Shown one piece after another: positions 1 to 11,289 of a stretch of 64,000 nt of DNA. Source of the DNA: Laccaria trichodermophora (taxonomy: Eukaryota > Basidiomycota > Agaricomycetes > Agaricales > Hydnangiaceae); NCBI GenBank assembly GCA_018417955.1, contig JACTVC010000024.1, forward strand, positions 248,001-312,000, read 5' to 3'. Numbering within the stretch: position 1 is the first letter of the stretch; each line of letters begins with the position of its first letter. The position numbers were made by a program, and so were the translations under genes. Under the pieces are notes generated by a model. The model did no database searches, was not told the DNA's origin, and saw only the letters and a list, made by a program, of their open reading frames with translations.

Positions 1-560
1 GGTACTCAAAACCTTCAAGGTCCATCGTCCCGTCCATCTTCCCTGCTGTTGAAGAAGCGAAAAGTCAGCTTCGTTACTCTTCCCAAGGCCAGCTTTTACG
101 ACAACCATCGAAGTGCTCTGAAATCGTACAAGGTCAATCCTCGATTCCTTAACTCCACTTCCACCCCTTCGACTTTGAAACGAACTCATCAAGTCACTAA
201 GGAAACTGATGCATTTTTCCATGCTGTTAAAGGTTCCTCGGCCTCCTCATCTTTGATATGTTCTGGATAATGTAAGTCTTACCTTACAATTGTGTCATGA
301 TCATGCTTACCGTTGAACCAAAACCAGCCTCTCATGGAAGTCTACCACCAACAACTTATCCTTACAAGTGTCCTGCCCATTTACTCTACAAGTCTTTAAT
401 CATTGCTTACCACTGAGCCTATCCTTACTAGCTGACCTTCTTTTGGATTCTGCCCTTCCTTGTCGGTATTGCCTCGTTTTATAGCTTTACTTTACAATTA
501 TTTGATCATGGCTTCTCTTTGAACTGCAACTAGTCTTTCATTAATGTTTACTACTACATT
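1..560. other. unassigned sequence at left edge
   Basis: One short open frame (49-270, plus strand, TTG start only) encodes a basic, Ser/Lys-rich peptide that I do not recognise. Nothing else is supported here. It may be the tail of a feature outside the window. Confidence 0.2.
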
Positions 561-1460
561 TAGCAATATCTGGGTCAATAGATTGAATTCAGATCCAAGA
601 AATGTTGTGAAATGTTTTTTGATAACTTCAAAAATGTTTGGCTAGGGTAAGAAATAATTGTGTAAAAATTTCATTTCATTTAAAATATTTTCCCTAAGTT
701 CACAAATGATTGGGCCCAAGAAATTTTTGTAAGTTATTTCTGCCCAAAATTGAAAAAACCTTGACTGGTCAAGAAATCTTCTTAGAAATGTTTGGACTCC
801 CAAGAAATCTTTGTGAGAAATTTCCTATCAGATTAAGAAATGTTTGTTGGGCTACAAAATCTTTATAAAAATGTGAGATATTTTCTGCAAGTTAAGAAAT
901 GTTTGGCTACCCAAGAAATCTTTGTAAAACATTTCTTATCAAGTCGGAAATGTTTGGCTGGCTAAATAAAGTTTAATAAAATGGTTTATCTGATTCAAGA
1001 TATTTTGTAAAAGTTAAGAAATGTTTGGACTCCCAAGAAATCTTTGTGAGAAATTTCCTATCAGGTTGAGAAATGTTTGTTGGGCTACAAAATCTCTATT
1101 TCTGCAAGTTAAGAAATGTTTGGCTACCCAAGAAATCTTGGTGAAACATTTCTATCAAGTCAGAAATATTTGGCTGGCTAAAGAAAGTTTAATAAAATGG
1201 TTTATCTGATTCAAGATATTTTGTAGAAGTTAAGAAATGTTTGGAAATCTTTGTAAGAAGTTTCTTATCAGATTGAGAAATGTTTGTTGGGCTACAAAAT
1301 CTTTATAAAAATGCGAGATATTTTCTACAAGTTAAGAAATGTTTGAGTTCCAAAGAAATATTTGTGAGATACTTCTCATCAAGTTAAGATATGTTTGCCT
1401 GGCTAAGAAATCTTTATGATATATTTTGGATATTTTCTACAAGTTAAGACATGTGGGGGT
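560..1460 (+). repeat. degenerate tandem repeats with core GAAATGTTTGGCT
   Basis: About a dozen degenerate copies of a 55-65 bp unit built on AAGAAATGTTTGGCT and AAGAAATCTTTGTAAGAAA. The core recurs in reverse complement (AAACATTTC next to GGCT-like words) at 2440-2760. The two arrays therefore look like subterminal inverted repeat fields of one old element spanning roughly 560-2900. Confidence 0.6.
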
Positions 1461-1729
1461 TTGACTGGGGGGGGATGGTAGGTAGTAAGGTGCACTTGGA
1501 GATCTGGGAGCTGAAGTAGAGGCAGAGGTGGAGGGGAGGGTGGTCAACAAAATGGAATCAGATGACAAGGCTCAATGGGCAAGGAAGTGAGCAATTGTGT
1601 GCATTGAAATTGAAGATGTTGAGCAGGGATTTGGTCAAGAGAGAAAGATGGTGAGAGAGACACTGAGCAGGGATTTTTTAGGAGAAACTTAGATGAGCTT
1701 TGTGTGGTAAACATGGCAGATAGAAGCAA

Positions 1730-2345
1730 ACAAGCTTAGATGTGTTTGAGGGGTGAACATGGCAGATAGAAGTGGGGTGTTGATGAAAACAACCTTAGAG
1801 TGGTGAGAGGTGTTGGTGAAAACAAATGTACCTTAGAGTGGTGAGGGGTGTTGGTGAAAACAAACTTAGAATGGTGGTGAACATGGCAGATAGAAGTGGG
1901 GTGTTGGTGAAAACAACCTTAGAATGGTGAACATGGCAAATAGAAGTGGGGTGTTGGTGAAAACAACCTTAAAGTGGTGAGAGGTGTTGGTGAAAACAAA
2001 CTTACCTTAGAGTGGTGAACATGGCAGATAGAAGCAGAGTGTTGCTTACCTTAGAGCGGTGAACATGGCAGATATAGAAGTGGGGTGTGGGTGAAAACAA
2101 CCCTAGAATGGTGAACATGGCAGATAGAAGTGGGGTGTTGGTGAAAACAACCTTGGAGTGGTGAGAGGTGTTGGTGAAAACAAACTTACCTTAGAGTGGT
2201 GAACATAGCAGATAGAAGCAGGGTGTTGCTTACCTTAGAGTGATGAACATGGCAGATATAGAAGTGGGGTGTTAGTGAAAACAACCTTAGAATGGTGAAC
2301 ATGGCAGATAGAATGGGGTGTTGGTGAAAACAAACTTAGATGAGT
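1730..2345 (+). repeat. minisatellite, about 45-50 bp unit
   Basis: Repeated units containing GTGAACATGGCAGATAGAAG followed by TGGGGTGTTGGTGAAAACAA and CCTTAGAGTG, at least ten imperfect copies with unit-length variation. It lies between the two inverted repeat fields at 560-1460 and 2440-2760. No reading frame is conserved across units. Confidence 0.75.
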
Positions 2346-2439
2346 TTTGAGGGTAAAAAAAATCAATGTATAAAATGTTGAGAAACCTGCACCAAAAAAA
2401 CCAAGTTTTTTTTCTGAAACTGGGACCCTGGATACCCCG

Positions 2440-2760
2440 TGACACTGGTTGGAAATGTTCTAGCCATGTGACAAGGCTAAAAGATTTTTGAGCAGTGTGA
2501 CATGGCTAGAACATATCCGAGTGATGTCACACCACCGAAACATTTTTAGCCACTCTGGCACACCTCAAACATTTCTGGCCAGTTTGACTTGGCTCAAACA
2601 TTTCTTACCAGTCTGACACACTTCAAACATTTCCTACCACTCTGACATGCTTCAAACATTTCCAACCACTTTCAGATGGCTAGGATATTTTTCAATACAA
2701 AATATCAACCCAAACATTTCTGGTCACAATATTAAAGGTCAAACATTTTCTACCCAATCC
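2440..2760 (-). repeat. inverted counterpart of the GAAATGTTT repeats
   Basis: Multiple AAACATTTC words alternate with CACTCTGACA and TGACATGGCT words. They are reverse-complement relatives of the array at 560-1460 and probably form the right subterminal field of the same degenerate element. Confidence 0.5.
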
Positions 2761-4610
2761 AATATTATATTTTCTCCCAAAGGCAAAAAAATAAATGGCC
2801 AGCACAACCTATTAGCCTGGATACATTCCTACATTTTACAAGGCTAATAGCTTGGTCAAGGTGGGTGACTGAAGTGTGGAATCCAGCAGAATGGATTCAT
2901 TCCTGCAGGAATATGTAGGGCATCAAAAAGTACAGCATTCTTCCCTTCACATTTCTTTCTCACTTCAGCATGGCAATATGTCAGGTTGATCTATGTAATT
3001 TGAAATGTAATCTTGATATCTTGACTCCTCCACAAAAGGGCCCCATCCTGGCATGAGCTCAATATCCTCCAAACATTGGTCCTTGCCCTTCAACTTGAAA
3101 TTCATGTTGACAGAAATATACAAGATATAAAGAAACCTGTTTGAAGATCATACATAAAAATTTCTAGAGGTAAAAATGTCAGAACAGTCCATACATCAAT
3201 AGGCCAGCCTCTCTCCACTTCTCAGGAAGATTTCAGCCTGGGTGTGGGCACACAGGGCACTCTACTGTCAGACTACCTGGAGGTGTGTTTCCAACTCCCT
3301 CTGGATCATGTTTGTGATGAGCATGTTTGAGTGCCATCAAGTTTCTCTAGATTCAAAAGACTCGATGAATCTCTTTGTATCAATACTAAGTGGTAATTTG
3401 ATAAGCTTGAGTTATACAGCACAAAGAGAGAAGACCACTTACAACTATATTGGAAATGTTGGTATTATAGAATTCAGTAGCTTGTTGACTCCCTTCCAGT
3501 CTCAAGCAATACGAGAGGAGTGGGGCAAGGATGCTTGTGAACTGTGTAGGCATGAATCAGTGTGACAAGATTCATGATAGTCATGGTGCAGCCATAACCA
3601 ATCACTCACAAACAGAATTTTGCAAAATCTCAACATGAACTTTTATATGCAAAACACTGTAATGCATTCCATTTTGAGTGCAAATATGCACTATGGGATA
3701 GAATATTTTGGTGGTATCTAGGCAACATTAGCAATTATCTAAGTGATTAGTTTATAGAAAATTCAAGACAAGTCCTTTATCTCAGAGACCATGATTGAGT
3801 GCTATTTAATCAATCCTTTGCAGAAATTTTGTTGTCAGGACATGTTAAGTAAGGAAATTATTTGTCTCAAATGTATTCAAGGAGTTTGAGTCTGATGATG
3901 AGAAGGAGGAGGACATCAGAATAGGTGAGTTGAGGAGTTTAAGTGAGAAAGTGGAATTCCTCTCTCTCAAATATGAAGACAAAGAGACCTCTCTTGACCT
4001 CTCTCAAGTCTGAGGCAGTTGCAATCCAGTTGAGGAGGGTGGAGACAGTGAAGGCAAGGCAGATGGTTACTGAAGCAGCAGAGAGTCATACTAGAGCCAC
4101 ACAATATGTCACCATCACATTTTGTTACACCCTCTTCTACACTGACATAAATCTAATAATGTATTGGAAATTGGCCCTTCCCAGCATTATGCATCATGAG
4201 AACCTCTACTGTATTTACAATCAAGCTCACTTGTACTGCTCAACTTCATGGATTTGATGGGCCTACCATCTGGTCCATGAAAGGAAAACAATAGTACAAT
4301 TGAAACATGAGTGACCAGGAGAGATAGGGAGGGAGGGGAATGGGATGTCCTCCTGCATGCCCCCACTCATTTTCTAGCCTGTTCAGTCTGTACCACAAAG
4401 AAGCATGTTTGAAAACAATACATTGAACCAAGATATCTAGAATGGTGGGGATGTACCCATCCTTCATATGGATGAAATAGGAAATTTTCCTTATTTGGTA
4501 AGGCATAGTAAGATTCTTTTCCTCCACTAGACCCATTCTACTATAAAAGGAGATAAGCTGACAAATAGTCTCCTTATTTGGTAACCTTGATGCCTCCTTT
4601 GCTCCAAAAT
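2761..4610. other. unassigned sequence
   Basis: No recognisable gene. Short open frames exist (for example 3242-3565 plus and 4246-4536 minus) but show no motif and no codon signal I trust. Around 2905-2935 CCTGCAGGAATATGTAGGGC is followed by AAAAAGTAC, which resembles a decayed CAG-type element end. It has no partner that I can see. Confidence 0.3.
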
Positions 4611-4617
4611 ACTCTGC

Positions 4618-5232
4618 ATGTCCCTCACTCCAAGTGTGTCCATTTCAAAATCTGAAAAGCAGCAATTCAACTTGTTCCTATCAAAACTGCCTTATTGTGC
4701 TCCTTTTAGTTACTACCTCTTTGGTTATCCTCTTCTTCAAGGGAAAAAAGAGGAATGTCATGACTGGAGTAATTTTCTGTCTACTCTGAACAAGCAGCCA
4801 TTTGTGCCAAGTGATCCTGCAGAGCAAGACAATTCAGGGACACTTGCAATAATTTTCACCATTTCACCCTTAATTCATTCTCCAAACATCTCAGCTGCAT
4901 CCAAGACACCAGTGTCTCATGCAACTTCCAGGGATGACATCCCTGTAGCTTCCACACCAGGTGGTGGATGTGTAGCCAGCAATATGAAACCTTGCTTCCA
5001 GATCCCTGCTTCTGGGCCTTTAAACAAGTATGAACTTATGGTCATTCCAGATGAATGCTCAGTTGTTGATGATTACCTGCTCAGGTGTATGCCATACATT
5101 GTCAATCTTGAGGCCTCATATGCACCACTTATTGATATGGTATCAACTGATCTCCAGGAGTTTCACTCTCAATACAAAGTTGGATGTAATCATGGCAGGA
5201 TTACTACAGTTCCCATACTGTATCATATATAG
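4618..5232 (+). CDS. hypothetical 204-aa ORF
   Basis: The longest clean frame in the first 5 kb: 204 codons from an in-frame start preceded by a TATAAAAG-like word about 75 bp upstream. The predicted protein is Ser/Pro-rich with no signal peptide, no membrane segment and no catalytic motif I recognise. A short Gly-Gly-Gly stretch and scattered Cys residues are visible. It is flanked by repeats and could be an exon of a decayed mobile-element gene or a chance frame. Function unknown. Confidence 0.3.
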   Translation: MSLTPSVSISKSEKQQFNLFLSKLPYCAPFSYYLFGYPLLQGKKEECHDWSNFLSTLNKQPFVPSDPAEQDNSGTLAIIFTISPLIHSPNISAASKTPVSHATSRDDIPVASTPGGGCVASNMKPCFQIPASGPLNKYELMVIPDECSVVDDYLLRCMPYIVNLEASYAPLIDMVSTDLQEFHSQYKVGCNHGRITTVPILYHI

Positions 5233-5524
5233 GATGCACTGGCTGAGAATATAACTTCTCAGTTATTCTGCCTTTTGGTATAGGTGGTCCTTTGTGCATT
5301 CTAGGGACTGCTTACATTGGAACTGTGTTTGAGATGGAGCTGAACATCAGGTACCCAGAACTTGTCACAGGATGATTCACCCACCTGAGATCATTGAACC
5401 CATATTCAGTTTGGCCATCCTAATTGAAAGATACACCATTGTCTTTTGTAAAACCAGAATGGATCAGACTTTGAAGCACTAGTGCTATGTAACACATAAG
5501 CAGTTATCCCCACTGGAGAAGCAA

Positions 5525-5785
5525 TCCATTTCAGAGGGGAGCTTTTTTTTGGCATAAACAGTTCATTAGTCCCACACTTAAGATTATCCATAAGTCAGCT
5601 CCCCTTTCAGCACCACCTTAATTGCAAAGCTGCACCAATCCCACCACTGCCATGTCCAAACACAGAGGGGAGCTTTCTTTGGTCAAAACAGTATTTAAGG
5701 TTCACACTTGTGATTATCCTGTTTACCATAAGTCAGCTCCCCTTTTGGCACTGCTTTAGTTGCAAAGCTGCACCACACTGCACAG
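5525..5785 (+). repeat. tandem duplication, about 140 bp unit, two copies
   Basis: Two diverged copies beginning AGAGGGGAGCTTT and containing CATAAGTCAGCTCCCCTTT and TTGCAAAGCTGCACCA. AGGGGAGCT and AGCTCCCCT make each unit internally inverted. Confidence 0.6.
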
Positions 5786-5941
5786 TCAGATTGATTTGTG
5801 ACTTGTTTCACTGCTGACATTCAATTCTGGATCTATTACTTTTGTCTATAAGTCATGTGATCTCAAGTATAAGTTAATCAGATAACATTGACAGATCAGG
5901 TGACTTTATTCATATTGTACATACATTTGGTTCTTATAATC

Positions 5942-6913
5942 CTAGAAAGAGTCATCTACTGTTTCCTCACCCATTTCATTATCTTCTCCTTCAGTTGAGT
6001 CTTTTGCTGACTCCTGCTTTCTAATTACATTTCTTGTGTGATAAAAAAGCATAGTATGAAGAAACCAGTTGAAATTTCCTTGTGTCATTCTCTTTAAGAT
6101 GGAATCAAATCCACCAAGCCATGCATTTAATTGTTCACAAGCCTACAAAATCAGTGGGTTATATATATATAATCTAAACTTGAGGACTGTACCTGAGTAT
6201 TGAAGGCTCTTTTTAAATATGGTCGACCATTCTTATCAACAGCAGATATAACCAGATTAGATGCAGAACTATTGAGTGGTGCAGGGTACACCATTTATGA
6301 CAGATATAATCAGTTGTGCAGTGATTAATATAATGGTAGGCAGCCACAATGAAATGAGTAGTTTTTTTCCAAACCCACTCCCAGGACCCATGTGCAACAG
6401 CAGTTCGAAGCACTAGGCATGCTTTATCAATACAAATGTAGTCTGGTCTAGATTCCTCTGTTGGATAGACAGTTTCAAACCAGTTCAAAATATTTGTTGG
6501 AGATTCTGCCTTGTCAAATTTAGTCCATAAATTAACAACACCACATGGGGCACATATGGTCTCTACACAATAAAATTGAGATGGGTTGAAATGATGTTTT
6601 GCTTGTGTCTCAGGGGTTAATTGGTCATGAGGCTGTGCAGATCTTTCATCCAAGGCATATTTTCTGCAGGCTGCTGAAGCATTCTTTTTACTCCAGCTAA
6701 ACACTGTTTGCTTCTGTTAACTGTATTCTTTTTCCATTCATCTTGATGTTCATTACAAGCTTGTGTGCCAGATTTTTTAATTGATGTACAACCATGGATA
6801 TGACATTTTGCCCCATATTGTAAGTCATGTAATTGACAAAACACTCTAACACATGCATTTGCCAACTCTGTTCTATTCGCCGCAGATGACTCAATGTGTG
6901 TTATGATGCACAT
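5942..6913 (-). pseudogene. CxC6-like / DDE C-terminal fragment of the KDZ-associated gene (copy P1)
   Basis: Minus-strand remnant homologous to the last third of the intact gene at 50984-55749. It keeps a cysteine/histidine cluster (6913-6700), the block containing YICIDKAC, a V(A)AYHYINH block, and a last exon (6142-5942) beginning ACEQLNAWLGG. The last intron (6192-6143) is at the same position as in the intact copy. Two frameshifts break it. One lies between about 6617 and 6700. The other is a 1-nt loss near 6290, where the intact family reads WCNPAP. Everything upstream of the CxC6-like cluster is missing, so it is 5' truncated. Probably inactive. Confidence 0.8.
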
Positions 6914-7000
6914 CAGTGTTGCATAGGATGTTGATAAGGGGGGCCTTGTGGTGTGTGCAATAAGCTGGATTGAGCATTCTCAGAAGCGACTCAACAAGAC

Positions 7001-8370
7001 ATGTACAACCATTTGGACCAGGGTCACTGGAAGGATGATCCAAAGTTGAAAAATCGAAAATGCAGGAGATCAGAGTCACCAAAGGATGCAAGGTGGTCTT
7101 GCAACTCAAGGGCTGCTGATGACATGTCCATTGACTTAGATCCCAGTGCCCCAGAAGACAAAGAAGAAGGCTTCGATCCCACCGCCTTGGAAAATAAAGG
7201 AGAAGGCTCCCCTTTGGATTTGGAGCCACATGCACCTCTCCTCATTAGCGATTGCTTGATGTGATACATTTCTCCTGAGTTGCAATATCCTTCCCCACCA
7301 CCACAGCCTGGATTATTAGGGACCACAGCTGTTCCAACTCATCAGCCAGTTTCTTCATTGGATGGCTCCATTGCTGTTGCACAGTCTTCCTGGAGCGCCC
7401 ACTCTCCAATCCACTTGCCCAGTTCAGCTCCCTACAAGGATGATTTAGGCGTGGAACTTGTTGATGTCCTCACAGTTGATGTACCAATGGCACATCAAAA
7501 AGAACTTATCACCATGATGGGGTCTAATTAGTTCAGGGCACAGCACCAGGCCTGTGCCATCAAGCTCTCCTCCCAGTGTAAATCTAATTTGCTTGTGGTG
7601 CTTGGCACCAGTGGAGGGGCATCCCTCTTATATACTCTTTGTGCCATCAATGAAAGAGAGGATAAACTCACCACCATCGTGGTTGTTCCATCACCTCTGC
7701 AACTTGGGAGTCTCAGGGATTGCCTAAACAGGGTGAGGATCACTATGAGGGAGTGGAGACTCTTTGGATCCCAAACGAAGTTGATAGGCCTTGTACAATT
7801 CATTGGTACTTCAATTGCATTGCCCCACAATGTGGTGGCAAAGATCATGGATCAGATGCACTTTCAGCATGGAAACACTCAGCTGGTCCAGGATTCTTCA
7901 CTGCTGAGTCCCAGTACTTATTACTCATTGTTCCAGCTCATGACCCCTGTCAACTGTCATTTGATGGATGCCATTTTTTTCCTTGCCAAGGACCTACCAC
8001 TCACTGTCCTTAACTGCATTTGACAGGCCTTGGGCAAATTTCAAACACAGGACAGGGCAGTCATATATTACTCTTCTGAGATGGTTGCCAAGGAATTTGT
8101 GGGTGTGCTTCCATGCCTCACCTATCCTGCAGATGGGAGTGAGGATGCTAGGGCATTCATGGTGAAATCCTGGCAGGAAGGGGACAAGAAGGCACTGGCA
8201 ATGGTCAGCAGCATAGGATTGGACTTCAGCCATGAGGATGTCAATTTGAGATTAATGATTCACTACTCAGTGCCTCAAAACATCTTCAGGTTCTTGCATG
8301 AATCTGGGAAAGCAGGAAGAACTAGCCAATCTGCATATGTCACCACCTTTTGGCATCTGATGATATGCTT
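7001..8370 (+). pseudogene. RecQ-like DEAD/DEAH helicase remnant
   Basis: The plus frame from 7589 shows a degenerate Walker A (LVVLGTSGGASLLY; the usual GKS lysine is lost) followed by a TIVVVP strand, as in helicase domain 1. The same frame resumes after an in-frame TGA at 8021-8023 with RAVIYYSSE, a DARAF block, SSIGLDFSHEDVNLRLMIHY and ESGKAGRTSQSAY, matching RecQ helicase motifs IV-VI. In motif VI the usual ESGRAGRDG is altered. An acidic region upstream (7001-7531, several frames) may be its N-terminal part. RecQ-like helicase genes are often multi-copy in agaric genomes. The altered Walker A and the stop make it non-functional. Confidence 0.7.
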
Positions 8371-8374
8371 TGCA

Positions 8375-9040
8375 TGGGCACTTCAGTCACCCATTTTAGG
8401 GTACCTATGAGGTATATGAATTCTTTGATTTAAGGGTACCTCAATGGTACCCATTCCAGAGTGGTATGTGAGCACCATACCAATGCCATAGTACCATGGA
8501 ATAGAAAACTCATACCATATCTCACTCATACCAATACCAACTTACCATACCATACCATGTCATGTTATACCATACCAAATGGTATGATACTATCATACCA
8601 AAGCTGTCACTGGGTGTCTGGGGTCCTTTTCCAAAATAAATAAATAAATTCTGCAGGCTGCAATACTGGTCCATTGGGTACCATTTTTTGTGGGGTGGTT
8701 CTCCATGTTTTTCTTGAGATATTGGGCTACAAATTGAGGCTAGATAGTCCAAACCATCTATTCAAAATGAGTTTAAATAGGCTTCATCCCAGCTTTCTCA
8801 TGCATCCAAAGCCATTTGATGATACATATCTTTCCCAGTCCTTTCTATAAGAACAAATATTCATCCAAATCAAACAATACCATATCCATTGGGATGATGT
8901 GGGCATTGAGAAGCAAAGAAAAGTGGAAAGGTTCTTCAGGTTTTTTCTAAGATTTCCAACTCCAAGTGGAGGCCAGATAGTCAACTCCAACCTTTGGAAA
9001 TCAGTTCAATTGAGGGTTTTTTCATTCCTAAAAAGCCATT
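8375..9040 (+). repeat. dispersed repeat, copy 1 (partner at 40725-41402)
   Basis: Begins GCACTTCAGTCACCCATTTT, has two GGTACC palindromes, then an ATACC/GGTAT-rich stretch (8465-8610), then unique sequence ending near ATTCATCCAAATCAAAC and TCAGTTCAATTGA. The same order recurs at 40725-41402 with moderate divergence. Confidence 0.8.
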
Positions 9041-9339
9041 AATATGAATGCTTTCAATAATATATTTTGCCTAGTAGGGCCAATCAGACAGTCCTACTTA
9101 CTTACATGGCATACATCTATAGTATGGCCAACAACACCATGATATAATCTTAATTTTCTTAAAAACTACATATGATGGAATCAGGTATTGTTGTCCTGAG
9201 TGTTTGGCCAAAGTCTTCTTTGTCATAATATTTGGTCCAATTTATTGAAGCTGAGTGAATCTGTCCAATCCAAAGTCTTGTTAATTGGAAATGGAATCAA
9301 GTCTTGTTGTCCTAAGAGTCTTCATTATCAAAATATTAT

Positions 9340-9475
9340 ACCATGGTATTGTAATCCCATGTTGCACTCTTATACAATACCATACCATGGTATTGCACTC
9401 CCATACCATACTATGCACCCTCATACCATACCATGCACCCTCATACCATACCATACCATGGTATCAGGAACCATA
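9340..9475. repeat. ATACCATGGTAT subterminal-type repeat cluster
   Basis: About eight ATACC or GGTAT words, often as the near-palindrome ATACCATGGTAT. Similar clusters sit at 8465-8610, 38845-38890 and 40810-40980. They behave like the family-specific near-palindromic subterminal repeats of the other elements in this window. Confidence 0.65.
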
Positions 9476-9593
9476 ATCTATTTGTATTTAGGCAGAGAAA
9501 GGCAGAAAATCCTCATTTCGAAGTTTGTTTACATATATTTACCAATAGCTTTGACCAAAGTGAGGCTAAAATTTTGTAGTGTCTGCTTTGATG

Positions 9594-10050
9594 TGTGCAC
9601 TATTTCCTAACTGGGAAAAGCATTATGCCATACCTGATGTCAGGCACAGTGTGCAGTTAGGTTGGGAACTGTTTCACATGCTCTTTGGGCCACTGGAGTT
9701 AGTGGCTAGCTTAGTGTTGTCACTGTTCATGACAATGTCCACACTATTTCCTAATTGGGAAAAGTGTTACACTTTTTTCTGCCATATCTAATGTCAGGCA
9801 CACTGTGCATTTTTGTCAGGAATTATTTCCCATGCTCTTTGGGCCACTGGAGTTAGTGGCTAACTTGGTGTTGTCATTGTTCATGACGATGTCCGCACTA
9901 TTTCCTAATTGGGAAAAGTATTACACTTTTTTCTGCCACACCTAATGTCAGGCACAGTGCACATTTAGGTTGGGAACTGTTTCCCATGCTCTTTGGGCCA
10001 CTGGAGTTAGTGGCTAGCTTAGTGTTGTCATTGTTTATGATGATGTTCGC
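9594..10050 (+). repeat. tandem repeat, about 154 bp unit, three copies
   Basis: Three consecutive units start GCACTATTTCCTAAYTGGGA and contain CATGCTCTTTGGGCCACTGG and GTGTTGTCATTGTTCATGA, followed by a partial fourth at 10045. Single units recur at 39155-39262 (plus), 23925-24064 (minus) and 40640-40725 (minus), always beside TTTTGTAGTGTC repeats. Confidence 0.85.
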
Positions 10051-10051
10051 A

Positions 10052-11272
10052 TATTTCCTAATTTGGAAAGTCATTACATAATATCAGTTTGGTTTGTACT
10101 GTCCGCTTTTTCACTACAAAAGTTACTAGTGTGTGCTTTTTTCATTACTAAAGTTTGTAGACTTCACTTTTTTCATTACAAAAGTTTGTAGTGTCCACTT
10201 TTTGGACAACAAATATTTGTAGTCTTTGCCTTTGTCATTACAAAGGCTTGTAGTGTCCGCTTTTTTCATTACAATGTTTGTAGTGTCTGCCTTTTTCATT
10301 ACAATGTTTGTAGTGTCCGCTTTTTGGACTACAAATGTTTGTAGTCTTGCCCTTTTCATTACAAAGGCTTGTAGTGTTTGCTTTTTTCATTACAATGTTT
10401 GTAGTGTGCACTTTTAAAGCTTGTGGTCTGCTTTTCTGATATTCTCCCTGTATCTATCCAGGTACATGGGGATATAGCTCAATGTTTCAGAGCAACTGAC
10501 TCTAGCCAAAACAGCTCTCATCATTCAGCCTTTGTACCATCCAGGGAATCATAGAAAGTAAGAAGATGCTTTACTGAGATGTCAAAATTGATGCCCAAGT
10601 TGTCTTGTTCTGACTTTCTCTTTGACCTGCTTCAGTCATGTTCTCATCATATCCAACACTCTTTGCGTATCTCTGAGGACTCATCCATGTCTGACCATAG
10701 CCAACTTCAACATGATCTCTTTCAAGACTAGGCTGTCCTCCCTTTCTATTTTATAATCAGTTGCCACCATCCCCCCTTTCCCATAGTTACTTTTAAATGT
10801 AATTCCTTGCAAGGGACAAAGAGTGAATAATTTGCCAGCTGTTTAGCTACAGTCAATTTCTGTGAAACATCAGCTATACCCCAGATACCTACATAGATAA
10901 TAGGAGACTACAAGATATCAGAAAAGCAGACCACAAGCTTTAGAAGTGCATACTACAAACTTTTGTAGTCTGAAAAAGCAGACACTACAAACCTTTGTAA
11001 TGAAAAGGGCAATGACTACAAATATTTGTAGTCTAAAAAGCAGACACTACAAATGTTGTAATGAAAAAAGCAGACACTACAAGCCTTTGTAATGACAAAG
11101 GCAAAGACTACAAATATATGTTGTCCAAAAAGCGGACACTACAAACTTTTGTAATGAAAAAAGTGAAGTCTACAAACTTTAGTAATGAAAAAAGCACACA
11201 CTAGTAACTTTTGTAGTGAAAAAGTGGACAGTACAAACCAAACTGATATTATGTAATGACTTTCCAAATTTG
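10052..11272. mobile_element. palindromic element with about 370-bp inverted arms (TTTGTAGTGTCCGC family)
   Basis: The left arm (10052-10430) consists of repeated TTTGTAGTGTCCGCTTTTT units. The right arm (10920-11272) is its reverse complement, repeating in the mirror order. The outer arm ends are ATTTGGAAAGTCATTACATA and its complement. Inner arms carry an inverted pair of tRNA-like segments (10467-10515 and 10838-10885). No transposase frame is present. The outer boundary merges with the 154-bp repeats, so exact ends and a TSD are not defined. Related arms occur at 23740-24075 and 40571-40660. Confidence 0.75.
10467..10515 (+). other. tRNA-like 5' half (box A type)
   Basis: GGGGATATAGCTCAATGTTT followed by CAGAGC resembles the acceptor and D arm of a tRNA (stem GCTC/GAGC), but no T arm follows. 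An inverted relative lies at 10838-10885 and another at 21895-21945. It is a pseudo-tRNA or SINE-like promoter fragment, not a tRNA gene. Confidence 0.35.
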
Positions 11273-11289
11273 GCCAAATATGATTGTAA

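Noticed and set aside
1730..2345. Regularly repeated units that could suggest a CRISPR array
   Set aside because: Units are directly adjacent and degenerate, with no unique spacers, in a eukaryotic genome.
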